Made by a program: the position numbers and the translations under genes
Notes under the pieces: model-generated
Databases searched by the model: none
The model's input: only the letters and a program-made list of their open reading frames with translations
Told to the model about the DNA's origin: nothing
Part shown: positions 14,003 to 21,068 of the stretch, one piece after another
Layout: the number at the start of each line of letters is the position of its first letter
Numbering within the stretch: the stretch's first letter is position 1
Origin: CAZUMJ01 sp964621605
Lineage (GTDB): Bacteria; Actinomycetota; Acidimicrobiia; Acidimicrobiales; Iamiaceae
Assembly: GCA_964621605.1 (NCBI GenBank)
Contig: CAZUMJ010000046.1
Span: forward strand, 1-21,068
Reading direction: 5' to 3'
Length of the DNA stretch: 21,068 nucleotides

Positions 14003-14091
14003 GGCGGTCAAGACCGACCGCGAGTTCGCCCTGCACGACGTCCTGCGGGAGGCGTGACGCTCGGCGGGGTTTGGAAGCGACCGCCAGGTTC
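14003..14091. repeat. 89-bp direct repeat, right copy (orphan 3' tail)
   Basis: This is the second copy of 13236-13324, with 4 substitutions in 89 bases. It ends 21 bp before tRNA-Glu. It lies directly upstream of mntA on the other strand. Confidence 0.92.
14005..14057 (+). pseudogene. remnant C-terminal tail of a ferredoxin-like gene copy
   Basis: Translation gives AVKTDREFALHDVLREA and a stop. The intact gene ends AVKTDREFAVHDVQREA. There is no start and no upstream domain, so it is a 17-codon remnant. Three substitutions in this stretch (two amino acid changes, one silent) show the copies have diverged a little since duplication. Confidence 0.8.
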
Positions 14092-14112
14092 CGCCTAACA
14101 TCGGCGCCCCGA

Positions 14113-14185
14113 GCCCCCATCGTCTAGCGGCCTAGGACACCACCCTCTCAAGGTGGCGACACGGGTTCAAATCCCGTTGGGGGTG
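14113..14185 (+). tRNA. tRNA-Glu (anticodon CTC)
   Basis: The acceptor GCCCCCA pairs with TGGGGGT (first pair G-T). The D stem is GTC/GAC. The anticodon stem CCACC/GGTGG carries loop CTCTCAA (anticodon CTC), and the T arm is ACGGG-TTCAAAT-CCCGT. The discriminator is G. CCA is not encoded, unlike tRNA-Gln upstream. Confidence 0.95.
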
Positions 14186-14194
14186 CTCTGCACG

Positions 14195-14240
14195 AAGCCC
14201 CTGGTGAGCGCACCTGCGTGCGTCTGGCCAGGGGCTTTGC
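14195..14240 (+). terminator. terminator after tRNA-Glu
   Basis: AAGCCCCTGG (14195-14204) pairs with CCAGGGGCTT (14228-14237), with a smaller GCGCAC/GTGCGT stem inside the loop. A short TTT overlaps the end of the stem. It starts 10 nt after the tRNA. Confidence 0.65.
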
Positions 14241-14537
14241 CGTTCCCGCTGGGCGCCGGTCGCGACGACTCGGTATCGATGTTCACGCTCCGAGGGCGGC
14301 TTGCGGCGGCGGTAGCCAGCCTGGGGAACTTCCTCGAGGCTCACGTCGCGCCGATCCAGCGGGAGGAAGCTCGTGTCCGCCGGCGCCTGCGAGCCCTGAT
14401 CAGGTGGAGGCAGGTGGCCCACTCCAGCGAGCTGTGGTCAACGGCGAGTGTCCGCGGGCGCCGTCCGTTGCGTCGGTGCCGCTACCGTCCTCCCAGCGAT
14501 GGCCGCAACGGCCGCCAGTCCGAGCGAAGGGGAGCGC
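14241..14537. other. 297-bp stretch with no recognised gene
   Basis: Short open frames here on both strands lack a Shine-Dalgarno or recognisable domains and look like GC-rich chance frames. I see no RNA gene or repeat. It presumably carries the promoter of the next gene, but no box pair stood out. Confidence 0.5.
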
Positions 14538-15809
14538 GTGGACGATATGGATCACGACGGCGCCGACGAAAGCGTCGAGTTGTTCAGCGACGGAGAGGGC
14601 CTGGCGGTGATCGGTAGCGCTGCCGGCGTCGAGCAGTTCATGTCTTCGTCCGGGCTCATATCCAGCGACGACGACGGACGCGACCTCGCCCGAGCCTTGT
14701 CGGTCGGCGCGGGAGCGGCTGAGGTCGCGGCCAAGTTCGCCGACAACTCTGGGCGTTGGCTCAAGATGACAAAGGAGTCGGCGGCCAAGGTCAAGGAAGC
14801 GGGTCTGATCCCCACGAAGACGCCGGGCATCTCGCATGCCATGGTGGGCAAACACGGCGCGTCCAAGAGTTGGGTCACGGTCGTGCAGGCACCGGGCACC
14901 GCGCTGACCAGCCCGGCGGCGTTGGCGGGGCTCGGCGGTGTCATGTCCCAGATGGCGATGCAGCGGCAGTTGGATGCCATCAACGACTACCTCGAGAAGA
15001 TCGACCAGAAGCTCGACGATCTGATCCGGACCCAGATGAACCAGGTGCTGGCGCGGGTCGATGCCGTCGGGCTCGCTCTCGCCGAAGCGATGACGGTGCG
15101 CGATGCCGTCGGTCGGGTGTCCGATGTGGCGTGGTCGAAGGTGCAGAGCCAGCCGATCGCGATTCTCGAGACCCAGGCGTTCGCGCTCCGCCAGCTCGCG
15201 GACCTGGAGAAGAAGTTCGAGCGCAAGAGCAGCGTCGCCGACCTGGTCGAGGTCTGCCACGAGGTCGAGGTCGAGATCACGAAGTGGCTGTCGATCCTCG
15301 CCCGGTGCTTCCAGCTCCACGATGCCCACGCGATTCTCGAGCTTGATCGAGTGATGGACGCTTCACCTGAGGAGCTCGATCGTCACCGGCTCGGACTTGA
15401 CGCGGCCCGTCGCGAACGGACCTCGCTCTTCGTGCGGTCCACCCAGCAGATCCTCGACCGACTGAACGACGCCGCCGAGACCGGGAACAACAAGGTGTTG
15501 TTCAACCCGAAGCAGACGCCAGCGGTGGTCGGAGCGCGCAACCGCGTGGCGATCGAGGTCGGTGACTTCCATTCGGCGATGGGCCTCGACACCGATGCCG
15601 ATTCCACCGCAGCTCGCCGTTGGCGCGAGGCAGCCGCCGACCGGCTCGACCGTGCACGCGCCACCGGTTCGCAAGGAGTCGACGGCGCCAAGCGAGTCGC
15701 CAACGAAACCGGAAAGCGCGCGTCGTCGGCGCGCAGCCGCATCGCCGAGAACCTTGCGGCGCGACGCCACCGCCACGATTCCGAGGATCCGCCTCCTTCC
15801 TTCTCCTAG
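14538..15809 (+). CDS. uncharacterised 423-aa helical protein
   Basis: I do not recognise this family. It is a soluble-looking, largely helical protein. The acidic, Ser/Gly-rich N-terminus (about 1-60) is followed by a Gly/Ala-rich weakly hydrophobic stretch near 125-140 (TSPAALAGLGGVMSQMAM). A coiled-coil-like segment comes next (MQRQLDAINDYLEKIDQKLDDLIR), then long helices rich in Glu, Arg and Leu. The tail is basic and Arg/Ala-rich with a Pro/Ser end. GTG at 14538 is chosen since AAGGGGAG ends 3 nt before it; ATG at 14547 is the alternative. It stands alone after tRNA-Glu. The short hydrophobic stretch before a coiled coil recalls membrane-associating toxin or effector proteins, but that is only a resemblance. 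Confidence 0.75.
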   Translation: MDDMDHDGADESVELFSDGEGLAVIGSAAGVEQFMSSSGLISSDDDGRDLARALSVGAGAAEVAAKFADNSGRWLKMTKESAAKVKEAGLIPTKTPGISHAMVGKHGASKSWVTVVQAPGTALTSPAALAGLGGVMSQMAMQRQLDAINDYLEKIDQKLDDLIRTQMNQVLARVDAVGLALAEAMTVRDAVGRVSDVAWSKVQSQPIAILETQAFALRQLADLEKKFERKSSVADLVEVCHEVEVEITKWLSILARCFQLHDAHAILELDRVMDASPEELDRHRLGLDAARRERTSLFVRSTQQILDRLNDAAETGNNKVLFNPKQTPAVVGARNRVAIEVGDFHSAMGLDTDADSTAARRWREAAADRLDRARATGSQGVDGAKRVANETGKRASSARSRIAENLAARRHRHDSEDPPPSFS

Positions 15810-16041
15810 GCGCCAGGCCTCGCCGAACACAGCCGACCGACCCCTCCTCCCGCTCCGACGCGGTCAGCAGCTCTCAGGCGGGCTCGAAGCCGTGAGGTTC
15901 GGGTGTCGACGACCTGGCTGTCAGTCCAAGCTCTCAAGGTCGGCGTTCAATCACCTTGAACGGCTCGTTGCCCGTCGATTCCCCTTGCTTCCGGCGGCCT
16001 GCCCCGGTCGCGCGCGAGGCTGTCGCGCCGTGGACCCGGAT

Positions 16042-16518
16042 ATGTCTGGCGCTTCAGACGCGACCTGCGCTGCCCGACTCGCTGCGGCCGGCCTCGAGCT
16101 CCCCGAGCCGTTCCCGTCGTTCGGGAGCTACGTCATGTGCACACGCTGGGGGTCGCAGCTGTTCACGTCGGGCCACGTGTCGGCCGCCGGGACCGAGATC
16201 GTCACCGGCAAGCTCGGCGACACCCTCGACGTCGACCAGGGGCGTGCCGCCGCACGGCTCGCTGCGCTCAGCCTGCTCGCCACCGTGCACGCAGAGCTGG
16301 GCGACCTCGACCAGGTCGCCCAGGTGTTGCAGGTGCTGGTAACCGTGAACGCCACGCCGGACTTCACCGACCACACCGCGGTTGCCGACGCGGCATCGGA
16401 CGTGTTGGTCGTGGCCTTCGGCGAAGACGGCCGCCATGCCCGGTTGGCGGTCGGCGTGTCGTCGCTACCTGCGAACCTCGCGTTGGAGGTGCAGGCCACC
16501 TTCGGCCTGCGGGGCTGA
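16042..16518 (+). CDS. RidA family protein (YjgF/YER057c/UK114)
   Basis: This 158-aa protein is of the RidA superfamily, whose archetype deaminates reactive enamine/imine intermediates made by PLP enzymes such as threonine dehydratase. FTSGHVS (41-47) and LVTVNATPDFTDHTAVADAASD lead to ARLAVGVSSLPANLALEVQATF at the C-terminus. Arg134 there matches the substrate-binding arginine of RidA. The N-terminal extension and length fit the longer L-PSP-like subgroup, so the exact substrate may differ from RidA proper. The ATG at 16042 is used; GTG at 16030 is an in-frame alternative. Neither has a strong Shine-Dalgarno. Confidence 0.82.
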   Translation: MSGASDATCAARLAAAGLELPEPFPSFGSYVMCTRWGSQLFTSGHVSAAGTEIVTGKLGDTLDVDQGRAAARLAALSLLATVHAELGDLDQVAQVLQVLVTVNATPDFTDHTAVADAASDVLVVAFGEDGRHARLAVGVSSLPANLALEVQATFGLRG

Positions 16519-16636
16519 GCTCGCAGCGGCACGGCAGGCGACGGTGGCGTGGCCGGCTCCTCTGGCTCCGGCTGACCGGCCTGCCCCTTGCTCGGCGCGG
16601 CCCGATTTTGGGGGGTGGCGCTCCAAATATTCAGGG

Positions 16637-16665
16637 TGGGCAGTTTGCGGGCACGCCGCTACGAT
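16637..16665 (+). promoter_or_regulatory. promoter of the DUF222/HNH gene
   Basis: TGGGCA (16637-16642, 4 of 6 to TTGACA), a 17-bp spacer and TACGAT (16660-16665) place the start point at about 16672. The GTG start is at 16673. No Shine-Dalgarno is present, so this gene is probably read from a leaderless mRNA. Confidence 0.55.
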
Positions 16666-16672
16666 CGAACAT

Positions 16673-18196
16673 GTGTTCGAGCTACCCGAGACGCCGCTAG
16701 GACCCGCACCGGGCGAGCTATCTGCTGCCGAGGTGTCTGCTGCCGACGCGCAGGGTGAAACGACCGCGGTGGTTGCCGAGGTGCGAGCGGCGCTGCGGGC
16801 GGCGGTCGACGCGTTGGCGGCGGCGTCACCGGGCGACCTGTCAGACGCCGGGTTGGCGGCACTGGTGACGGGCCTCGATCGTGACTTCAACCGGCTCGAC
16901 GCGGCCCGAACCGAGCTTGCGGGCGTGTTCGACGCTCGTGGCGTCTGGTTGGCCGACGCCGCCCGCTCGGGGGCCGGTTGGGTCGCGGCACGCACAGAAC
17001 AGTCCCGGCCCGAAGCCGCGGCCCGGTTCCGTCTCGCCCGGGCGTTGCGCACCATGCCCGGCGTCGCGGCTGCCTACACCGATGGGCGCCTCGGCGCCGC
17101 GAAGGCCCGCCTCCTCGCCGACGCCGCCGCCGACGCACCCGAGGTGTTCGCAGAGCACGAGACGGCCCTCATCGAACACGCCGAAAAGCTCCGCGTCGAC
17201 CAATGCTCCAGGCTGCTCGCGTTCTGGCGGGCGCACGCCAATCCTGACGGCGCCACCGGCCGTGAGGCGAAGCAGTACGCCAAGCGGGCGCTGCACCTCT
17301 CGCAAAGCTTCGATGGTTCCTGGCACCTCAACGGGAGCCTCACGCCCGAGCACGGCGAGATTTTGGCCACCGCCCTCGATCGGCGCTGCCAGGCCCTCTA
17401 CCAGGCCGACAAGGCCGTGGCCGATGCCACCGGCACCCCCATCGCGCGCACCGCGGCGCAACGCCGCGTCGACGCGCTCGTCGAGTTGGTCACCCAGGCA
17501 ACCGCCTCAGGTGAGCACGGTTGCGGCGTGAACACGCCTTCGATCACAGCCCTCGTCCACCTCGAGCACCTCGCCGACGTCCGCACCCGCCCCGGCGACG
17601 TCGTGGGCGAGACCGAACACGGTCACCCGGTCTCCGCCGCCACCGCCCAACGCTGGACGTGCGACGCCGCCGTTTCGCGTGTGGTGTTCGGCCCGGGCTC
17701 CGTCCCGATCGACCTGGGCACCAGCGCCCGGTTTCCGTCCCCGGCGCAACGCCGTGCGCTCGCCGCACGCGACCGCGGCTGCGTCTTCCCCGGGTGCGAC
17801 CGGCGTCCCGGCTGGACGAACGCCCACCACCTCACACACTGGGTGCACGGCGGCCCCACCGACCTCGACAACCTCGTGTTGTTGTGCGTGTACCACCACC
17901 ATCAGGTCCACGAGGGTGGCTACCGCATCTCCCGCAGCCCAGACGGGCAACTCTCCTTTGCCCACCCTGACGGCACCCCTCTCACCGTCTCGAAGCACCG
18001 CTACACCCACAACCCGGCCCCGCCGGCTGGGCCACCACCCAGTACCGGCATCGGCCGCGGGCCAAGGGGCCGCAGCGATCCGTCCAGACCGACGCAGCGT
18101 GGTCCGTCCGTGGCGAACGGTCACGCGACGCCGCCCGTCACTCAGCGGGCAACACCCAGAACGACCAACTCGTCGGGGCCTTCCCCGGCTGGGTGA
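16673..18196 (+). CDS. DUF222 / HNH endonuclease domain protein (13E12 repeat family)
   Basis: This 507-aa protein is of the actinobacterial 13E12 type. The DUF222 region covers about residues 30-330 (RTELAGVFDARGVW, then TDGRLGAAKARLLADA and LTPEHGEILATALDRR). A C-terminal HNH nuclease domain (about 366-415) has CVFPGC (370-375), AHHLTHWVHGGPTDLDNLVLLC and a final HHHQVH. The usual cysteine before the central HH pair is replaced by Trp-Thr-Asn, so one metal ligand of the structural site may be missing. The tail after 415 is Pro/Arg/Thr-rich and probably disordered. The function of the family is unproven; many copies per genome suggest mobility. GTG at 16673 follows a -10 box by 7 nt. The 3' end overlaps the convergent gene. 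Confidence 0.88.
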   Translation: MFELPETPLGPAPGELSAAEVSAADAQGETTAVVAEVRAALRAAVDALAAASPGDLSDAGLAALVTGLDRDFNRLDAARTELAGVFDARGVWLADAARSGAGWVAARTEQSRPEAAARFRLARALRTMPGVAAAYTDGRLGAAKARLLADAAADAPEVFAEHETALIEHAEKLRVDQCSRLLAFWRAHANPDGATGREAKQYAKRALHLSQSFDGSWHLNGSLTPEHGEILATALDRRCQALYQADKAVADATGTPIARTAAQRRVDALVELVTQATASGEHGCGVNTPSITALVHLEHLADVRTRPGDVVGETEHGHPVSAATAQRWTCDAAVSRVVFGPGSVPIDLGTSARFPSPAQRRALAARDRGCVFPGCDRRPGWTNAHHLTHWVHGGPTDLDNLVLLCVYHHHQVHEGGYRISRSPDGQLSFAHPDGTPLTVSKHRYTHNPAPPAGPPPSTGIGRGPRGRSDPSRPTQRGPSVANGHATPPVTQRATPRTTNSSGPSPAG

Positions 18197-20346
18197 TGGT
18201 CGCCGTGTACTGGCCTGGGGTGAGCTGCACGGTCGGGATGACCAACACGGCGTTGTCCCCATCGAGGATCTGCCGGCCGGTCTCGCCATACACCGGGTCC
18301 GAGGTGACGTACGTGTCGGCGGTGACGACGCACAGCTGCGGGCCTGTGGTGAGCGTTGCCCCGCTCGGGGTGTGCAGCGTGGCCGAGGTTCCCGTCGCGG
18401 GTGCATCCGGCAGCAGGGCGATGAGGGGGGAGGCCTTCGGGTGCGTTGGCCGCGCAGCTCTCGGTCGGGTCGGGCAGCTCCGTGCCCATCGGGCTGCCGA
18501 AGCTGACTGCCGCGCCCGGCCCGGGGAAGAGGACCGGTGCGGTGAGTGGCGCCCCGTAGTCGAGGCCGCGCAGCACGTCGATGCCCGCGGCCGAGTAGCC
18601 CATGTTCGGGTAGCTCTTCGACGCGAACGCCGACTGTGTGAGCCCCGGACGCAGCAGCCCGATCGCGTGGAACGGCGCGGCGAGCCACTGCTCGACGCTG
18701 AGGCGCTGCGTCGCGAACGCCCCGCCCAGGTTCGAGTTGTGGGCCGCCGCGTCGCCATCCGCGGTGTACCACTGGCTCGCCGGGTTCTCGGTGTGGGCAG
18801 AGGCGTAGTCGCCGGTCAGGAGGTCGATCGGGGTGTACGCCAGGTAGTCGAGGTGGTGGGTGATCCCCAGCGTCCAGGCCGGGTTCTCCGTGACGGGAGC
18901 CAGGCCCGACGAGGTGCGGTAGGCGTTCAGGGTGGTCAGCCAGTCGGCGGTCGGCGCCAGTTGGTCGACCACGATCGGCAACGACGCGGTGTCCGACGTG
19001 CCCGCCGCGTCCGACACCGTGACCGATGCGGTGAAGATGCCGATGGTCGTGGGGGTGCCGTCGATGGCACCGGTCGCGCTGTCGATGCTCAACCCGCCCG
19101 GGAGGCCCGTGACAGAGAACGAGAAGGGTTGCGCGCCGCCGGCAGTCGGCACGACGAAGTGGAACGGTGTGGCCTTCACTCCTCGCGGTGCCGTCGCCGC
19201 CAGGAGGGTGACCGGCGGCCGTGGCACCACCGGGGCGGAAGGTGCCGACGACGCCCCGGTGTTGGCGTGGTTCGCCGCCACGACACGGAACGTGTACGCC
19301 GTGTCGTTGGTCAGCCCCGACACGACGCACGTCGTCGCCCCGGCCGTGATGCACGTCCGTCCACCGGGGGAGGCCGTCACCCAGTAGGCGACGATCGGCG
19401 CGCCACCGTCGCTGGCCGGCGCGGTCCACGACACCGTTGCCCGGCCGTCGCCCGGCGTCGCCGTCACGCCGGTCGGGGCGCTCGGTGGCACAGACCCGTC
19501 GCCGAAGCGCGTCCATGCCAGGCCGTAGTACTCGTCGCTCGACGCAAGCTGTGCTGCCAGCACCAGGTCGCCCGACGCACCCACCCGTGACGCCCAGTAG
19601 TCCCATCCGCCGGGGTCAGGTGCCCGTTGCAGGAGGGCTGTGTAGAGGGCGCTCACCCGGGTATGGCACGACTCCGACGACTGGTAGAGCGAGTACGCAA
19701 CTGCCCAGCGTCCCGACTGCTGCGTCGTCGACACCCAGTACGCCACCCCATGGGCATCGTTGAGCCCCTCACGCAGCAGCACCTTGGCATAGAGGTCGAG
19801 CACCCACGTCTGCACGTCGCTGTGCCCGAAGCCGGCGAAGTACTCCGGCGACGAGTAGAACGACGCCGCGACCTGCGCGACCGACAGCCGGCCCGAGCGC
19901 AAGATCCCCACCCAGTACGCGGCCCCGCCGGTGTCCGCCGGACGGCCGAGGGTGTCCTGGTACAGCTTGTCGACCGTGACCCGAATCCACTCCGGTGAGG
20001 TCGACAGCCCGGACACCACCTGCGATCGGGCCGCGATCGTCGTCAATGGCGTGCTCGTGGTGGCCGCGAGCTCACCCGGAGTCGGCGGGCGTCCGAGGAA
20101 GTCGCGGTACGCCGCGGTCACGAAGGCCTCGTCGCGGCTCAGCGGCGCGGCGGTCGCGGTAGGCGCGCCGAGCTGCATGACGACGGACGCCACCAGCAGC
20201 AGCGCCACGAACATCCTGGAACGGGAACGGGAACGGGAGCGGGAGCGGGAGCGAGGGCGAGGGCGGGAGTGAGGGCGTGCTGCATGCCTCACACGAGTGT
20301 GGGCACCCGCGTGCTCGTGCGTCTCCGTCGTCGTGGAGGTCTCCAC
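18138..20346 (-). CDS. secreted multidomain protein: DUF4214, Fn3, Ig-like, CAP; one apparent frameshift
   Basis: About 735 aa if corrected. The n-region (1-44) ends in an Arg-Ser/Arg-Pro repeat before a signal peptide (45-67, MFVALLLVASVVMQLGAPTATAA). DUF4214 units follow (about 70-280; YRDFLGRPP, YQDTLGRPAD, YSSPEYFAGF), then a fibronectin type III domain (288-375). Next is a putative Ig-like (He_PIG) domain (380-460), then a CAP/SCP-like domain (from about 468; LNAYRTSSGLAPV, HTENPASQW). A C-terminal beta-rich tail completes it. The reading frame breaks in a G6 run at 18425-18430. Before it the frame reads TESCAANAPEG. The sensible tail SPLIALLPDA...WVLPAE continues in another frame to a stop at 18138; uncorrected, a nonsense tail ends at 18142. 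GTG at 20346 has GAGGGG 6 nt upstream; ATG at 20214 is the alternative. Role: probable surface or matrix protein. Confidence 0.75.
18425..18430. other. frameshift site in a G6 (minus strand C6) run
   Basis: Removing one C from this run on the minus strand restores a single frame from the CAP domain into a plausible C-terminal domain. The cause may be a real mutation, phase variation by slippage, or a sequencing or assembly error. Confidence 0.75.
20218..20277. repeat. hexanucleotide tandem repeat encoding Arg-Ser/Arg-Pro
   Basis: Ten 6-bp units run from 20218 to 20277: three GGAACG, three GGAGCG, then AGGGCG, AGGGCG, GGAGTG and AGGGCG. On the minus strand they encode the Arg-Ser and Arg-Pro dipeptides just before the signal sequence of the secreted protein. 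Confidence 0.9.
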
Positions 20347-20406
20347 CGCTGTCCCCTCTCCCCGTGCTCGGCCCGCGCACTGCACCGGCGCCGGTCCGCT
20401 GCGGCG

Positions 20407-20432
20407 ACCTTACCGACACCCGACGCGGGTGT
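20407..20432 (-). promoter_or_regulatory. hairpin and possible -10 box between the NYN gene and the secreted-protein gene
   Basis: ACACCCG-ACG-CGGGTGT (20416-20432) is a perfect 7-bp inverted repeat 19 bp after the NYN stop. It could be a terminator, although no T tract follows, or an operator. Just beyond it on the minus strand, TAAGGT (20412 to 20407) is a possible -10 box for the secreted-protein gene. Confidence 0.35.
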
Positions 20433-20450
20433 GCGCTGCAGACAACCGGG

Positions 20451-21017
20451 TCACAGAAACGCGACCGGGTCGAACTCGTCGATCGGGATGATCCGGAGTC
20501 GCGGGAGCGGGTGCGTGAAGCACTGCGCGTCTTCTTCGAGGTCGAAGATCTCGAGCCCGGCTTCTTCCAACTCGGCGTAGCGGTTACTGACGAACTCGCG
20601 GAACGCGAGGATCCCCAACCGTCGTGTGCCACCCGCGAGTGCGCTGAGCTGCGGGAGGTAGTCGGCGTCGTGGCTCGCCAGGATGACGTCGCCCGGGCGG
20701 TCCGCGAGCGCGGCGAGCGTGCGCTGGATGCCGATGTCGACGACCTTCTCGTCGGGGCGCCCTGCGAGGGGGACCGGCCGAAACTCCATCGCCATCAGCG
20801 CTTGGATGAACGGCATCGGCATCGTGCCGTTGCTCGCGTTCACGAAGAACAGGGCCGTGACGGGCTGGCCGTAGCGCTGTTCGGCGAAGCCGCGGACCTT
20901 CTCCCAGCGAGGACGGTCGGCGGGCGCCGGCTTCTTGTGGAGGATGGCGCCCGCGAGCGTGGCGTCGATGTTCTCGCCGTCGATCAACAGGTAGGTGTGC
21001 CCGCTCTGGTTGGCCAT
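20451..21017 (-). CDS. NYN-domain (PIN-like) predicted ribonuclease, LabA/DUF88-like
   Basis: This 188-aa protein is of the NYN family, a branch of PIN-like metal-dependent nucleases. The acidic pocket is visible: Asp13 in LLIDGEN, Asp94 in KVVDIGIQRTL, and Asp117/Asp119 in ASHDADYLPQL, with Asn16 and Asn60 nearby. After the domain, an acidic C-terminal segment ends LRIIPIDEFDPVAFL. These proteins are thought to cleave RNA, but targets are mostly unknown. The ATG at 21017 has AGGAG about 7 nt upstream. It is separated from the secreted-protein gene by about 100 bp, so co-transcription is possible but not required. Confidence 0.85.
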   Translation of the reverse strand: MANQSGHTYLLIDGENIDATLAGAILHKKPAPADRPRWEKVRGFAEQRYGQPVTALFFVNASNGTMPMPFIQALMAMEFRPVPLAGRPDEKVVDIGIQRTLAALADRPGDVILASHDADYLPQLSALAGGTRRLGILAFREFVSNRYAELEEAGLEIFDLEEDAQCFTHPLPRLRIIPIDEFDPVAFL

Positions 21018-21068
21018 CGTTTGCTCCTATGTCAAGCGGCGGCCGCGAGCAAGTCGGCGGGTGCCGTT

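Noticed and set aside
14003..14185. tRNA-Glu as an attachment site for an integrated element
   Set aside because: No second copy of the tRNA 3' end and no integrase were seen in the window. The duplicated sequence is the ferredoxin-like gene end, not the tRNA.
14153..14617. Overlapping open frames between tRNA-Glu and the 423-aa gene
   Set aside because: They begin inside the tRNA or its terminator, lack Shine-Dalgarno sites and have chance-like composition.

Overview
This is a high-GC chromosomal segment with actinobacterial character. The signs are many GTG starts, TANNNT -10 boxes placed 6-8 nt before GTG starts, an NdgR/LtbR-type IclR regulator divergent from leuCD, a 13E12-type DUF222/HNH endonuclease and a MntA-HepT toxin-antitoxin pair. 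An Acidimicrobiia-like lineage is my best guess, but that is inference. No 16S or other placing marker is present.

The left half (1-11890) is core metabolism centred on branched-chain amino acids. The 3' end of leuA (+) runs convergently into leuC-leuD (-). An IclR-type regulator is divergent from leuCD, with a perfect inverted repeat lying between its -35 and -10 boxes. Next come greA and a DUF2142 membrane protein (-, GTGA overlap). Divergent from these is a tightly packed + strand run: leuB, ilvE, cimA, an unrecognised 175-aa protein, gltX and a YdcF/DUF218 membrane protein. leuB is preceded by what looks like a transcription attenuator: a promoter, an 11-codon leader ORF containing Leu, Val and Ile codons, a strong hairpin and an intrinsic terminator with a T tract. 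CimA with LeuCD, LeuB and IlvE implies threonine-independent isoleucine synthesis through citramalate, using the same isomerase and dehydrogenase as leucine.

The middle (11890-14540) holds tRNA-Gln(CTG), a sucrase/ferredoxin-like Fe-S protein, a MntA-HepT pair and tRNA-Glu(CTC). The toxin-antitoxin pair is bracketed by an 89-bp direct repeat (4 mismatches). One copy is the 3' end of the ferredoxin-like gene; the other is an orphan tail. This points to insertion or duplication at the gene's 3' end.

The right part (14540-21068) is more accessory. It contains an unrecognised 423-aa protein, a RidA-family protein and a DUF222/HNH protein probably made from a leaderless mRNA. It also contains a large secreted protein (Arg-Ser repeat n-region, signal peptide, DUF4214, Fn3, Ig-like and CAP domains) with a one-base frameshift in a G6/C6 run, and a NYN-domain nuclease. 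The best candidates for something undescribed are the leuB leader, the repeat-flanked toxin-antitoxin insertion and the RS-repeat secreted protein.
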